NCBI RefSeq assembly: GCF_023278565.1
Contig: NC_064676.1
Coordinates: 3,224,001 to 3,288,000, forward strand
Direction: 5' to 3'
DNA: 64,000 nucleotides
DNA from: Colletotrichum lupini
Lineage: Eukaryota; Ascomycota; Sordariomycetes; Glomerellales; Glomerellaceae
Shown here in pieces: positions 20,778 through 33,242 of this stretch; position 1 is the first letter of the stretch; every line of letters starts with the position of its first letter. Below the pieces are notes generated by a model. It searched no databases and had not been told where the DNA came from. It worked only from the letters and a program-made list of their open reading frames with translations. The translations under genes and the position numbers were made by a program.

Positions 20778-22076
20778 ATGGCAGACTCAGGCGATGGCGA
20801 TGAACGGACCCCTTACTCGGCCTACGCCGTCAGCATCTATCAAAACGGCATTATGGCAGGCCAATTGCCAATCGTAACGACGGATCCCAACGGCCTACAG
20901 GCCCAGGCCAAGAAGGCCATGGGCCCAGAGTCCTTCAACTACGTCTTCGGAGGCGCTGGCGAGCTATCGACTATGGACGCGAACCGTCTAGCCTTTCGCC
21001 AGTGGAAGATTGTGCCTCGCTTCCTGAGACCTAGCAATCCTCGGGATTTGAGAACAGAGTTATTTGGCGTGACTTATGGTACGTTGCGGATGCCAACCCA
21101 ATTTTGAAATGAGACATTGCTCTAAGACAACAGCTTAGAGTCTCCCCTTTTGATGGCCCCTATCGGGGTTCAGAGCATCTTCCATGAGGACAAGGAGACG
21201 GGTCTGGCAGCCGCCTGCGCCGAGTTGCAAGTGCCGTACACGTTAAGCACGGCGGCGACCTCGACCATTGAGGAGGTCGCCAAAGTTTGTGGCGACCAGC
21301 ACCGCTGGTTCCAGTTATACTGGCCCATGGATGATGACATTACGGGGTCGATTCTCAGACGCGCCAGGGCCAACGGGTACAAGGTCCTCGTCGTGACTCT
21401 CGACACCGTGACTTTGGCTTGGCGGCCGGCCGATCTCGACCAGGCATATCTGCCCTTCATCACAGGTACGGGCAACTCGGTCGGCTTCAGCGATCCCGTC
21501 TTCCGCAAGAAGTTTTCCGAGCAGAACGACGGCGACCAGGTAGAGGACAACATCATCAGCGCCTCGCGGTACTGGATCAGCCAGGCCTTCCCCGGCGATC
21601 ACCATTCTTGGAAGGATCTGGCGCTCCTGAAGAAGAACTGGGACGGGCCCATCGTTCTTAAGGGCGTGCTGAGCGTCGAGGACGCCAAGCTCGCCGTGGA
21701 GCACGGCATGTCGGGCATCATCGTCAGTAACCACGGCGGCCGACAGCTCGACGGCGGGGTCGCCTCGCTCGAGGTGCTCCCGGAGATTGTTGAAGCCGTG
21801 GGCGACAAGCTCACGGTTATGTTCGATTCCGGGATCCGAACTGGGGCGGACATTGTCAAGGCGATCGCTCTGGGGGCTAAGGCCGTCTTCGTTGGCAGAC
21901 CTGCCATCTATGGCCTGGGCATTGCGGGTAAAGAGGGCGCGAAGGCTGTCATTGCTGGGCTGCTTGCTGATCTGGACTTGACAATGGGACTCTCCGGCTT
22001 CAAGAGTCTCTCCGAGCTCAAACTTTCCATCCTTCGGCAGGTTCGGTACGGTGGGGACATGAAAGCCAACCTGTAG
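20778..22076 (+). CDS. FMN-dependent 2-hydroxyacid dehydrogenase/oxidase (lactate oxidase / cytochrome b2 flavodomain family)
   Basis: TIM-barrel flavoenzyme oxidising a 2-hydroxy acid to the 2-oxo acid; substrate not predictable. Exons 20778-21078 and 21139-22076 give 412 aa. The 60-bp intron uses the second of two nearby AG sites (21137-21138), because the first leads to a stop in frame. Seen: LMAPIGVQSIFH near the first beta strand, WFQLYWP, LVVTLDT, LKGVLSVEDAKLA, the active-site signature SNHGGRQLDGG (catalytic His and substrate-binding Arg), and the phosphate-binding DSGIRTGADIVKAIALGAKAVFVGRP. There is no heme b5 domain, so it is not a full cytochrome b2. No signal peptide is visible, so it is probably cytosolic or peroxisomal. 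Its start lies about 500 bp from the transposon island. Confidence 0.93.
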
Positions 22077-23220
22077 TATTACCGATTGTGTTCGCCCTCG
22101 AGATGTAGGGTCTAGCAGGACGGCAAGCCGTTGTGCCGAGAGTTCTGTGTTGTCGCTTTCGCAATCAAGCTGAAGGAATACAAGCTTATTTTCTTTTCGG
22201 AAAAATAGTGTCGATCGTAGCCCCATTCCCTTGGTCTCATCACACCTTCTCCGCGGGCCTTATTGAGATTTGACCCAGCGTGGAGTCGTGGACTAACAAG
22301 CAATAAGCATATTGCGGGCCATATTTTCCCCCGCACCCTAGGTACCAGTCCCGGAATGCTCGCCATCCGGGCGTGCTTGCAGCTCGGGAACGAGGAGAGC
22401 CACCGAGCTAACGTTCGGCTCCTGTCGACTGTCTTGGGCCGAGACAGGCCAAGACTATCAGATCGCAAGTGCCAATGTCCAGCGCGTCAAAACATGCCAT
22501 TGAGGTCTTTGCTATTCATTCCTCACGTGGTTTGGAATCCTTCTCGCTGCAATTCGACCAACCCAGGCCTTTCTCTACCTAGCGAGAAGTCCTTCCTCTC
22601 AGCGCGCTAAGATCAAATGCAGCCGGGCTGGACTAACACTGAGCTGTTCTTCGCAAGTCAATTACAGTCGATTGTTGGGCCTTCCGGGTATCCCACCTCA
22701 CAGCCACGACAAGGCTGCTGCTGGTGCCCGCCTGCAAAAGAGTTCACAGGCCTTTGCCGCACTTCTTCTCTTCCATGACGAGATCATCATCTCCTTCTGG
22801 GGAATGTTTGTGATCTTCCGAGGTGCTACCACGGGCTAGCGCGCATTCGTTCCAGTTTATCCTTTCCAATAGCTCCATGGGAAATGGCCCATCCGAGGGA
22901 GCGGGATTTAGAGTGCAGTAAGCATATTCTTGCGGGAAGCCGGTTTGTCTCTGAGTAATCTCGTTGCAAAAGAGTCTCATCACAAGGCGTCATGTTGTTG
23001 ACAAGATGGGGTGATCATTTAGGGGTATCTGATATATAAGACGGCAGCAGGGCGGGCGATGTAAGAGAGATGAAGGAAGAAGCCACAGTAGATACAACCA
23101 TCTCACCAACAGTCCTTCCTTACCAAAACTAACCAACCCTTTCTCGTGAATCTATTATACATAAGCACATAATCACTCAATACCCCTCCTACAATCTCAA
23201 TCTAATACAGTCCTATCACA
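22077..23220. other. Intergenic region, no gene recognised
   Basis: Short unrelated ORFs only. The last 200 bases are the promoter and leader of the ferritin-like gene. Confidence 0.6.
23031..23039 (+). promoter_or_regulatory. TATA box of the ferritin-like gene
   Basis: GATATATAA about 190 bp upstream of the ATG at 23221, followed by a pyrimidine- and ACA-rich leader typical of strongly expressed fungal genes. Confidence 0.5.
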
Positions 23221-24399
23221 ATGCGTACCTCATCCATCATCCTCGCGGCCGCGTCCGCCGCCTCCGTCCTGGGCGCTCCCCTCGAGAAGAAGGCCAACTA
23301 CGACCCCCTCCCCGGTGGTGATATCACCATCTTGAAGTAAGTCACAGGAGTACCAAGTTTTGAATCCAGATCTAACAAAGGTTTGATAGCTATGCTCTTA
23401 CCCTCGAGTACCTCGAGCGCAAGTTCTACGAGGAGGGCTTGAAGAACTACACCGAGGCCGACTTCTGCAAGTACGCCGGTGAGGTCGGCGAGAAGTTCTA
23501 CAAGAACCTCAAGACCATCTACGAGGACGAGAAGGTAAGGCTCCATCCCTAACACACTACACAACACCCAAAAGGGTAGTCCCTAAACCAAAAACCCCCG
23601 TCGACTTGGAACGCTGGCCATAACCACCCCCAAACTAACAATCCTCCCCAAAACACCAGACCCACGTCGACTTCCTCAAGGGTGCCCTCGGCACCTCCGC
23701 CATCCCCGAGCCTACCTTTGACTTCCCCGTCGACGACGCCGACTCCTTCCTCGCCCTCGCCTCCGTCCTCGAGGGCGTCGGCGTGTCCGCCTACCTCGGC
23801 GCCGCCGCCGTCATCGCAGACAAGACCTACGTCCCCGTCGCCGGCTCCATCCTGACCGTCGAGGCCCGCCACTCCTCCTACATCCGCGCCGCCCTCCGCC
23901 AGAAGCCCTTCCCCACCCCCTTCGACACCCCTCTCGACTTCAACCAGGTCTACTCCCTCGCCGCCCAGTTCGTCACCGGCTTCGCGCCCGGCACGCCCGC
24001 CCTGCCCTTCAAGGCCTTCCCCAAGTTGACCGTCTCCCCCACGCCCAGCTCCCACGGCGCTCTGTTCGAGGGTGCTTACAAGGCTGCTGTCGATGCGCAG
24101 ACTGTCCCCGCCGGAGCTACCGTTTACGCTGTCTTCTACTCCGGACTTGACACCTACTACGCCGAGGTTGCCGTCAGCGGCAACGACGTAAGTGCCAGCC
24201 TCTCTGACACTGTCTCTAAATGTATGAATTTTGTGCTAACCATGTCTTCCTGCAGTACATCGTCGAGCAGCTCCCCGAGGGTCCCGCTGGCCAGGTGTAC
24301 TGCGTTCTCAGCACCGCTAACGGCAACAGCACCAAGGTCTCTGACGAGAACACTGTTGCCGGTGTCGCCATCCTCGAGATTGAGGAGGCCGACTGGTAA
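23221..24399 (+). CDS. Secreted ferritin-like domain protein (Rds1-like)
   Basis: Four exons (23221-23336, 23390-23534, 23660-24187, 24256-24399) give 310 aa. The N terminus, MRTSSIILAAASAASVLGAP, is a clear signal peptide, followed by a possible dibasic site (EKKA). The ferritin-like bundle follows: ILNYALTLEYLERKFYEEGL, then ThrHis in an EKTH motif (ExxH) and a second ExxH in EARHSSY, consistent with a di-iron-type scaffold. The C-terminal third is Pro/Gly-rich and beta-like. Related fungal proteins are described as stress- or nutrient-responsive (Rds1 type) and secreted or wall-associated; biochemical function is not established. The three introns (53, 125 and 68 bp) have canonical ends. 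The strongly C-ending third positions suggest high expression. Confidence 0.9.
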
Positions 24400-25500
24400 A
24401 CAAATTACTGTCCTTGTACCCAAAAAATTGGTTCGTGACAAAACGGTTGCATGAAGCAGTCTAGAGCACCCTTGATGAATATCTGATATCGAATACGGCT
24501 TTTATTATTATCTTAAATCTTCTTTGTACATATTGGAAAATTAGCTCGAACTGCGGAAACCGCTCTGATAATTAATGCAATATTGTAACTCAACTTGTCT
24601 CTGGAGTCTTTGTTTTGATATGGAGTGATAAAACCACGTTTCAGGTATGACGGGGCATCTCTAGCAAAATTGGTGGTCCTGTCCATGCTGTGGAGGTCGT
24701 GAGTTGACTTCATACTTATGAGTGATAGTAAAGTGTACCCAAGGTAGAAATGGTACATAGGTCAATCGAACTAGATCGTTTCCCCCAACTTACCCAAAAG
24801 TTGGAAACCTGTCCATACCCAGAGACTGTCACAAAAAGAAGAAGGCACATCCTCGTACCTCCTTCCCCCAACAGTAAACTTCAGCTCACCTGATCCCTGA
24901 CCTTCCCGTCACTTGGACAGACACCCCTATGGTAGGTATGTAACCCGTCCCAACCTCGTTTTCCGTCACCAACACCGCAGCGCCCGTCTAGGCCGGCGTG
25001 GTCAGGTCAAGCTGTGTGCGAGGTGGTCGAGTGATGAAGTTAAAACAAATGCTTCCATGAAGTCAGAGTTCGGGTCGACTGAGGGGCGTGAGATATATGG
25101 TCAGTTACCCACCCCCCCCCCCCCCCCCTTTCTTCTTCACTCCTTCTACTGATTGCTGGGTATTTGAAATTTACTCTTTAGTGGCGGAGGTGTTGATGGA
25201 TGCATTCGGAATGAAGATTCTCCTTCCGAGACTCATATTTTTTTACTGATTCTACAGCCCTTGCTACCCGTGATAGGAAGGCCTCTCTTGGGCAAGCTAC
25301 AAGTACGTGTTTTATCACCAGCCAATTACGCATGCGACCCAATCATCAAGTTGCACGTACACAGCCAACCGTCTGACGAATCCTCCTCGGCAAACCTGAC
25401 TTTTGCTTCTACATTTGGATTCGCTTATATATGGTCTCTATCTGACTCACTTACATCACCTCATCTCACCACCGAGCAGTCAGACCACGATATTCCTCCC
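24400..25500. other. Intergenic region with a poly-C run (25112-25128)
   Basis: No gene seen. It lies between convergent genes. A 17-bp C run is at 25112-25128. The plus-strand ORF that runs into 25974 is antisense to the hydrolase gene. Confidence 0.6.
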
Positions 25501-26894
25501 CTAATTCATCCCAGAAACCCCGTTCTTGAACTTCTCAAAAATAGAGAGATCAATCCCAGCAGCCATGGCCTCATACCCGGCCGGGTTCAAATGCAAATGA
25601 TCCCCCGTATCATACTCGGCCCTCAACTTCTCCGGCGCCGCGGGGTCCCTCACAACCGCGTCAAAGTCAATCACGGCATCGTACCGCCCGCTGCTCCGAA
25701 TCCACTCATTCACCCTCTGCCGCGCCGCCTCCCTCGTCGGGTCAGAGTAAGGCTGCCCGTCGCCCGTGAGCGGCGTGATGGTCGCACCAAACACCGCGAT
25801 GCCGAACCGGTGAAGCCGCGTGACCATCTGGTCATACGCCGCCACGAGCCGGTCGCCCACGGCCTCCTGCGCGGCGGTGGTGTTGGTCGCGGTGCCAATG
25901 TCGTTGACGCCGATGAAGACGATGGCGTACTTGATACCCGACTGCGCGATGACGTCCCTGTCGATGCGGCCTAGACCGTTGGGACCCAGGCCGTCGGCCA
26001 GGACTCGGTTGCCGCCCGCGGCCTCGTTGACGATGGCGATGGCGCTGGTGGATGACTCGTTCTGCATGCGCGCGAGGAGGCGGTCGGGCCAGCGGTTGTT
26101 CGCGTTGGTCGTCGAGCCGCGCCCGTCGCTGATGGAGTCGCCCACGATGGCGACGGCTGAGGCGCCCTTGGGAAGCCAGCCCTCGAGGGCGCTGATGAGG
26201 TACCAGTGATCCGTCGTCGTCGCGGTGGCGTTGCCGGCGGTGGTAGCGAGGTCCTGGTCCGCGACGTGGTTCCCGCTCTTGAGGAAGGACGTGGTGCGGC
26301 TGCCCGGGTGGCCGGTGATGCTGTTGGTCGTCTGGCCGTCGGCGAGATAGATCGTGATGGAGACGATGGACTGCGCCTCGACGGCGAGGTCGATCGGATC
26401 CGAGAAGACGACGGCGCCGTTGGGCACGACGAAGCCGCCGCTGCCCGAGAAGGTGACGACTAGGAGGGAGTCGGCGTCGACGCCGCTCGTGCCGGCTGTG
26501 TTGTTCGCCGTCCGGGCGATGGTTACGGCCGTGATGGGGAGGTCTGAGCCGCCAAAGGCGTTGCTGATTTGCAGGCGGAGAGTCGAGGTCGCGAGAGAGA
26601 CTTTGACGGTTTGGCGGAGGGTCGCGTCGTGGAAGACTCGGCCTGTCTCGTTCTGGGCGGGAGAATTAGGGGGACGGTCCTGATAAAAGCCATTGCGCTG
26701 TGAGGACGAGGAGAAAGAAAACTCACAAATGGCGCTGGGGGTAAGTTAGCCGGCTCGACCAGCTGAGGCATTGTTCCCCAGACGGTGACCCATTCCCTCT
26801 CATCTCCTCGCGCAGGATGCTGAGGGCGTGCTTCTGCCAGAGGGGAGAGGAAGAGCAAGGCGGCGAAGGCCGTCTTGAGGGAGGCGATCATCAT
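25501..26894 (-). CDS. Secreted SGNH/GDSL-type hydrolase (esterase)
   Basis: Exons 26894-26727 and 26652-25501 give 439 aa. The 74-bp intron is placed so that PPAPF joins NETGRVFHDATLRQTV; an earlier AG would insert nine residues. N-terminal signal peptide MMIASLKTAFAALLFLSPLAEA. All SGNH blocks are present in order: GDSISDG (nucleophile Ser), GGNRVL (Gly), GVNDIG (Asn), and the C-terminal DTGDHLHLN with catalytic Asp and His. This architecture, a beta-rich N-terminal part followed by the SGNH domain, matches fungal secreted esterases acting on acylated carbohydrates or lipids; substrate unknown. A TATA box lies 83 bp upstream of the start. Confidence 0.93.
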
Positions 26895-27842
26895 CGTGGT
26901 GAGCTACAGAGAAACGAGTGCTGGCTGCCAGATCCACTGCTCCTAGGCCCGAATCAAAAAGGGGGCCATCGTGAGCTTTATAAAGGGTACTCGAACACGG
27001 AATTCGGTGCTTTCATTAAGTCGCCTGCCCCTCAATATGACATGGTTCTCCAATTGGGAATTTCCATTGCAACGTTGGCTATGTGGGCATCCGGCAACGC
27101 GGAACCTGATGAACGCTGGATAATGGCAAGAAATGGGTTCAACCCGGTTGAAGTTCAGGCTAAATTGAAAATGCCGTGGGGAAAATTGGGGATCCGAGTT
27201 GAAAGTGGGTGCTGCGGGAGATGAGACTGAGCAGTTCGTCCCATGCGATGCGACGCCGTCTCTCCACGTCCCGCACTGGAGCCGGGTCCGCTGCCTTCCC
27301 CGCATGGGTACACTCCATCGGTACTGCCATGGCCTGGGGAAGATCTTGGGGTCGGTGACGACCTGGGTAGGTGGGGAGGGGTTTAGGTTAATGAGACTTT
27401 GGTCACGGGAGATAATGCAACGATGACGAGGATGGGAGCGTAGATCAATGATTGGCATTCCAATTGTACACCCAATGTGCATCTGTGTACAAGAAGAGGG
27501 GCGAGCGGCTCAAGTCCTCCAGAAAAAACGACCGTGGTTCATCCAAACAATTCCGACGTCAAATCGACCAAACGCTAAACGAACAAGTAGCGAGCGACAT
27601 TGAACAACATCCATCGACCAAAGATTCAATCATCAAAGAGAAGTGCCGAGCCATGTTGATGGCGAATGAGAGAAGGAACCGAAGTAAAGCCAAGATCGAC
27701 CGTTTGCCATCTCTTCCATTGCCCCGACTTCCTCAAGGCCTCGGCATGGCACGAGGATAGGGGAGAACGGAAGGGAATCTGAAAATGCAAGGTATTTGGC
27801 AAGCCGTAACGGACAAGAAGGAAAGCTGAACAGACCAGCACA
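26895..27842. other. Intergenic region, no gene recognised
   Basis: Promoter of the hydrolase gene and 3' flank of the 27843-28481 gene; short unsupported ORFs only. Confidence 0.55.
26977..26984 (-). promoter_or_regulatory. TATA box of the SGNH hydrolase gene
   Basis: TTTATAAA, palindromic so readable on the minus strand, 83 bp upstream of the start codon at 26894. Confidence 0.5.
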
Positions 27843-28481
27843 CTAGATGTCCAAGTGAAGTGCCGCGGGGGCAGGACCGGCAGCAACATCGGCCCAGTCA
27901 CCGGCGCAAGTGATGAAAGCTTCGGAAGAATGGTTGGCCATGCCATACTCGTTCTCAAAGCTATCTGTAGCTCTGCTCACACGCGAGTGCGAGATGTGGA
28001 CCTTCATGCTGTCTTTGGACGAGCTGTCCTTGATGTCGAAGCCACCAGGGCACGGCTGACCCCAAAGCCACTGATAGGTGCTTACGTTCCCAAGGGGTAA
28101 CTGCGTATCAAGGAGGTTCATGTTGTCCATGGTCAAGGCGGAACCAGGGACGATTGGGGCTGTAGCCATCGCTATAGTAGCGAGCGAGTTGAGGACAGTG
28201 TCTTCAGAGCCGGTTGTCTCCGAGGAAGTCCTGGAGGCAGTGACCTCGTGATGAGAGATCATGTCGAAGCCCCCATCGACTTCAACATCCGAGGTGTATG
28301 TTGGTTCGGAGCCTGACATATTGCGGGCCACTCGACGGTCAGCGATGGATGAGGAAGGCTCGTTGGAGACCTTGTACTGCGGGCTACGATGTTCTGAGTA
28401 GTTGCCCACAGCAGGATGGCGCAGAGTGGTGTTATGGGACTCGGGATGTGAGTGCTTGGTGTCTTCTTGGTGTGCCATCAT
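27843..28481 (-). CDS. Unrecognised 212-aa protein (hypothetical)
   Basis: Uninterrupted single-exon ORF starting MMAHQEDTKHSHPESH. The N-terminal half is polar and likely disordered (His, Ser, Thr, Glu-rich, with VEVDGGFDM). The middle has a mildly hydrophobic stretch (LNSLATIAMATAPIVPGSAL). The C-terminal part contains YQWLWGQPCPGG and ends AALHLDI. There is no signal peptide, no transmembrane helix and no motif I recognise. Support is its length relative to nearby random ORFs and a TATA-like element upstream. It may be a lineage-specific gene; an unrecognised intron cannot be excluded. Confidence 0.45.
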   Translation of the reverse strand: MMAHQEDTKHSHPESHNTTLRHPAVGNYSEHRSPQYKVSNEPSSSIADRRVARNMSGSEPTYTSDVEVDGGFDMISHHEVTASRTSSETTGSEDTVLNSLATIAMATAPIVPGSALTMDNMNLLDTQLPLGNVSTYQWLWGQPCPGGFDIKDSSSKDSMKVHISHSRVSRATDSFENEYGMANHSSEAFITCAGDWADVAAGPAPAALHLDI

Positions 28482-28932
28482 GATGATATTGGGAAGGGCG
28501 AAGAGGAAGAGAGGTGTCGTGTGTGTATGAGCTCAGCGATCAAGCGACGTAAGCTGGTGGTGGATGGACCGAACGACACTGTTACAGAGACGACGTCAGA
28601 CTTTGTCAAGTGGCCAAGTGCAGAAGACAAGCGTTGCTCACCACAGGTCCGGCGGGACTGGAATAGGCCCTGAAATGGCACAGCAGAGAAGAGGAGAAGA
28701 GAAGTGATGATGTTCGACTGGTCAGTGTCCAGCGACGAGAAGGGCCTTTCGCTACTTTCGTTCTCAGAAGTAGCGTGCCGTCCGTTTTTCCAGGATAGCA
28801 GAGGACAAGATCTCTTGCAACTGAAGTCCAAGAACAAGAAGATAGGTTACAAAGTTGGTGTACAAACTGATTTGTTATACTGGGGAAGGAACGGGAGAAG
28901 GGTAGGAAAGTTGGTGGGCGAAGTGAGAGAGA

Positions 28933-28938
28933 TTTATA
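28933..28938 (-). promoter_or_regulatory. TATA-like element upstream of the hypothetical gene
   Basis: TATAAA on the minus strand, about 450 bp upstream of the 28481 start. It would imply a leader of roughly 400 nt. Confidence 0.3.
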
Positions 28939-31900
28939 CCAGAAAGCGTCTGACTGGTGACTGGGGATGGTTAGTTGTGACCCGTCGGGCTTTGGGTAGT
29001 GTGGACGTCGATGGACGGAGAGAACGAATCGGCCAGTCTTTTCCCTCCTTTTTTTCCCCATTCCCTTTTTTTCTCTCTCTTACTCCCCCTCGGACCCTTC
29101 AGTCACTCATCTCAGGTACATCGATCCCAGCGCCACTTAGCTGCGCCGACGGTGCAGCTCGCTGCATGATGCTGCAGCGGCATGTAGGCGTGGAAGCCGG
29201 GTAGGGTGAGGAAGCGAGGTGAATGGGAGTTTGACGGGGGATTTCTTTAGGTTACCTTAGACGAGTAAACGTTTGGAGTTGGGGGCGGCTGGACCTCCCA
29301 GCAACCAAGAAGACTGGGAAGGGTGGTAGGAAGTGGTAGGGTGGGAGGAGAGGAAGAGGAAGAGGATCGGAGTCGGACTGATGCACTGCAATGGGAGGTG
29401 TGGGGTAGTCTACTGCTGTGAGGTACTTTTTGAATCAAAACTACCTTATCCGTACCGTCTGAAGAAACAGCGTAAGGTACGGCTATACTTGGAAACTTCG
29501 GACTTTTTCTTTCCCTCTTTTTTGGCAACTTACTGCCCCAGTCTTTCTCGATTTGCGTGGGTTGTCACCTGACGTCCATCAATTGCGTACTGAGGTACTG
29601 GCAACTGCATGCTATATGCGCCTACCTAATTTCCTCCCCGGGCAAAGTAGAAAAAAACGTATCTGTGCATGTTTCCCGACTCGAAGGAAGTCAAATTTGG
29701 CCTCAGGCTTGGGCTACCGCTGGCGCCATGGCGTTATTGCTGCGCATGCCAATGCCATCCCAAGTCTACCTTACGCAACACCTGCTCTGACACATTGAAC
29801 TTGTCTCCTCCTTCTACCTTACCCTGTTCATGAGCTTTTTTGCTCGCCTCGTTTTTCGCATTTGGCTAGTAGCCCGAGAACAGTACCTCAACATCTATAC
29901 CAGCTCTTGTTTTCGCGCTTTGACGCCCGCATTTTCGGAGCAGATACATGTTGATGTTTGTCGTCGCGTTCTAGCTTCTTTCGAGACCGACCATTGAGTT
30001 ACCCCGCGTAGTTGCTGGGACTGGGCTCGTCGTGAGACATGACAGATGACATCCCTGGCCGCCGTCAACATCAAACCTCGACATGGTTCTTGCTCTCGCG
30101 GTCCAGAATCACAATGGACCATCTGAGCGATGCAAAACGGGAAACCCAACGAACCGTTGTCAACCCGTCCGCCCTGTTCTCGAATCCGGCTTAGACGCAA
30201 GCCACACGATGTGCAAGTATACCTACGGACACGGATACCTACTCTCTTACACAAACGTCTTCAACGCCTCTTGAGTCTTTCACGGGAATCAATGCCAAGC
30301 CCCGCCAGCTCGCTGCTGGTGATTTATCCCGAGGCGATGTCGCAAGCAACCTGGCTTGCCTGGAAACAAGCATAATGTGCCTCCCCCACCTTGAACTAAT
30401 AATGCTTTGCAGCGCACTGCCCACGCTGGGTCTGCTACCAGTGGTCAATTGGCTTGCACCATCTCGCCGCAGTGGCCATGTGCTCTCGAAAGATCGTCAA
30501 AATGACGGTCATGTAGCTAAGCTTTCTCACCGAAGAGATGAGCCATGCCTCCCATGCGGAAGGAAATCGGACAACATCAAGAGCATCCCGTCCTTTTGGT
30601 CACTCACAAGCCAGTCCCGAGCATGGCACCATCAACTTTTCGGTGCAAGGGACGCGCGAATCGATACGTTCCCTTTCGACAATCTCCCGCCGCTGTGTCA
30701 CACAGCCCGCCGGCCATCTGCAACATGATTGCACACGACGTTGCCCTACAGCCTGTCGTTTGGACCATTATCCAATTCCATCTTCAAATCACATAGGCAC
30801 GCACGCCATTACCTTCCGCCGGCTTCAAGGCCAGATAGGAGCTCCCCGGTCCAATCACTCGCTCTCAACGAGTACAAGATTACCGAGCAAGATCGTAACG
30901 GCATTGCCTAAGCTTGTTGGTGTGGCGCGGTTACTCGCGGCCTGGGATTCCCCAGATGCTCGGGCCAGCAGCGTCATTGGATCGACACCGAAACTCTGTT
31001 TAGCGAAGCAGTGACATCTTTGTTCCGCGCGGAATCTGCCCCTGAGGTGCTCTTGGGTACGTGCCGGCGGCCAGCCAGCCGATTTAGGACCTCTCATGTC
31101 CCGCGACGACTTATCAGGCCATCCGAGTAACCTATCTTCGTCGGAACTTGGGCTGTGACTCAACTCTGCACCTGGCTCCGATTTCTTGGCGCTCTGCCAT
31201 CTGATGTCTTGCAGTCTGGCTGTCACCGCACAGGGCCCGACGTCGGGCATGGACTCCGATCAGCATCCTGCCAACATACTGGTCCTGCATTGCATCAGCA
31301 GCAGTGCCAGCACACACAATGGCAACCTTTCAGCTGTCTTTGATGGATGTACCTCTAAAGAGACAAGGTCCGTCGACGTCACGACACTAAACCCGAGCGC
31401 CAGACGTTTGCGCCGGCCTGTATCAGCAGTATCCGGGCAGCCAACCATTGTGCTGAATATTTCCCCCGTTCCCCGCAGTCGGTCTTGCCGGCAGCGTGCC
31501 TATGGGGAGCAGGACCGGTGCAGGAAGAGCATGCAAGCTTACACACCACGAACCACACGAAAAGCCAGGCTATATCAGTCTGCTATATGCACAATAGCAC
31601 CCAAGGCCCAAGGGAGTATTGTTGAGTAAACAGGAGCCCCCGAGAGAAGCACGGGGCCCATCGCCGGCCGCTACAGGAAAGAGATCTTCGAGGTGCCCCT
31701 TCTCACATGACGGCAAAGAGGCCGGGCAGCACCGAACGGCAGCTTTGAGACGCCGAGCCACAATTCTCGGGCGCGAGTCCTGGATTCTGTCCCGTTTAGC
31801 GATTTGTAAAGCAGGACACATGCAGGACTCCTGAGGGAGTCCTATACGTTGCAACACTGTATTTGGCGTTTGGGCGACCACCTTGTCGGCTTGTCCAGCT

Positions 31901-33242
31901 GCTCTCAAAGTGACGCCTCCAGAGACGGGGCAACGTGTCTGACCCGGCCCCTTGAATTCGATATGCTTTCAAGCAGCCCGGAATACTTCCCCGAACTCCT
32001 TGGCATGCAACGATAGCCACGGCGGCATGAGGGTTGAGGAACGTCGATCGTCAACCACCAACCAGCCCCCTGCGAAGAGCCAACGCCCTGCTCGAGAAGG
32101 AGGAGGTCCACGCACTATCTGCGTTCCTGTGACCTCTGCGCGAAATATTTTCATATCCTTGCTGCCTGTCTCGAGAGCTGTGGTGCCGATTCATCCAGGG
32201 AAAACGGCGCCAAGAACGTTAGGATCCCCGAATCTGTTACTACTGCCCATCGCCGCCAGCCCTGCCACCAATCCTAGCGTTGGTTTTCATGTGCCCCATC
32301 CACGACCTTCGAGAAGACTTCTAGCGTGCCGGTCTCTTCTGCGCCGGACCCTTGCCGGCCAGGGCCCGCCCAAGACATGCAGCAGGCTGTCACTTACTTC
32401 CTCCTTCACTGGCCATCCTGCCACCCCTTGATCCCAATTGCTCACGCTCTCGTACCTGTATCTGCTTGCTGACCCTATGGTGTGTGGCCGTGGCATGCAT
32501 GACGACTTGTACGGGGAACCTCCGCCTAGCCATCCGGACCATTGGCAAGGCTCACAAGCGTCCAAGGGGGACAACTGCGACTCTGATGAGGGATAAACGA
32601 GCATGCAAACACCTGCATGGCGAGGGCGCGCGGCAAGGCGTTCACGGTCCCGCTCCCTGCTCATGCTTGTTGCTTTTTCATGTAGGTTCATCAGGTGCAC
32701 ACCCGTCGGTCTCCAGATTTGGCATCATGTAGTTAGGGTATGGATATAGCAACAAGAAAAAAAAGGCTCTCGTGAATCTGGGTCATCAGACTCGTCACTG
32801 GACGCGTCTCTTCGTCATACAAAGCTATGAACACCTATCGCTCCTCCCCTCATCCCGGCCGAGCTGAACCTCCTGCGTCTCCTACACCTTGCGGCGCCCA
32901 CCTCCGACGTCTGACCGACAGCCCAAAGAGGCAAGCTTCGAGAACATCTTGCCCTCGATCACTACCGATGCGCATTCCGCATGCCCTCGACAACACCGTA
33001 TCGTTTGTCGAAGCTTGCACGTCCGCCCCACCACGGCCAACCAGAACATGCTTGTATCTGTACATAAGCCCGCCCCCAACTGCAAAACGCCTTGCGCAGA
33101 GAGGGTAAGCTTGCGTGCGTCTTCACTCAACGTGGGCGTTGCATGCTCCAGGATCATATCGGATTATTCAAATCGTAGCTGTAGCCCCCTTGTCATTTCC
33201 TGTGACCAGCCGCGATCCACACTCTGCCTGCGGGCGACGCTG
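28939..33242. other. 4.3-kb gene-poor stretch, nothing recognised
   Basis: Many short ORFs on both strands, none with family features, consistent codon use or plausible splice chains. Composition is normal and there is no RIP signature, tRNA or repeat array. Confidence 0.5.

Noticed and set aside
21315..22226. 303-aa minus-strand ORF
   Set aside because: Antisense to the FMN dehydrogenase with no family features of its own.
25261..25974. 237-aa plus-strand ORF
   Set aside because: Mostly antisense to the SGNH hydrolase exon; Arg/Pro-rich translation typical of an antisense shadow.
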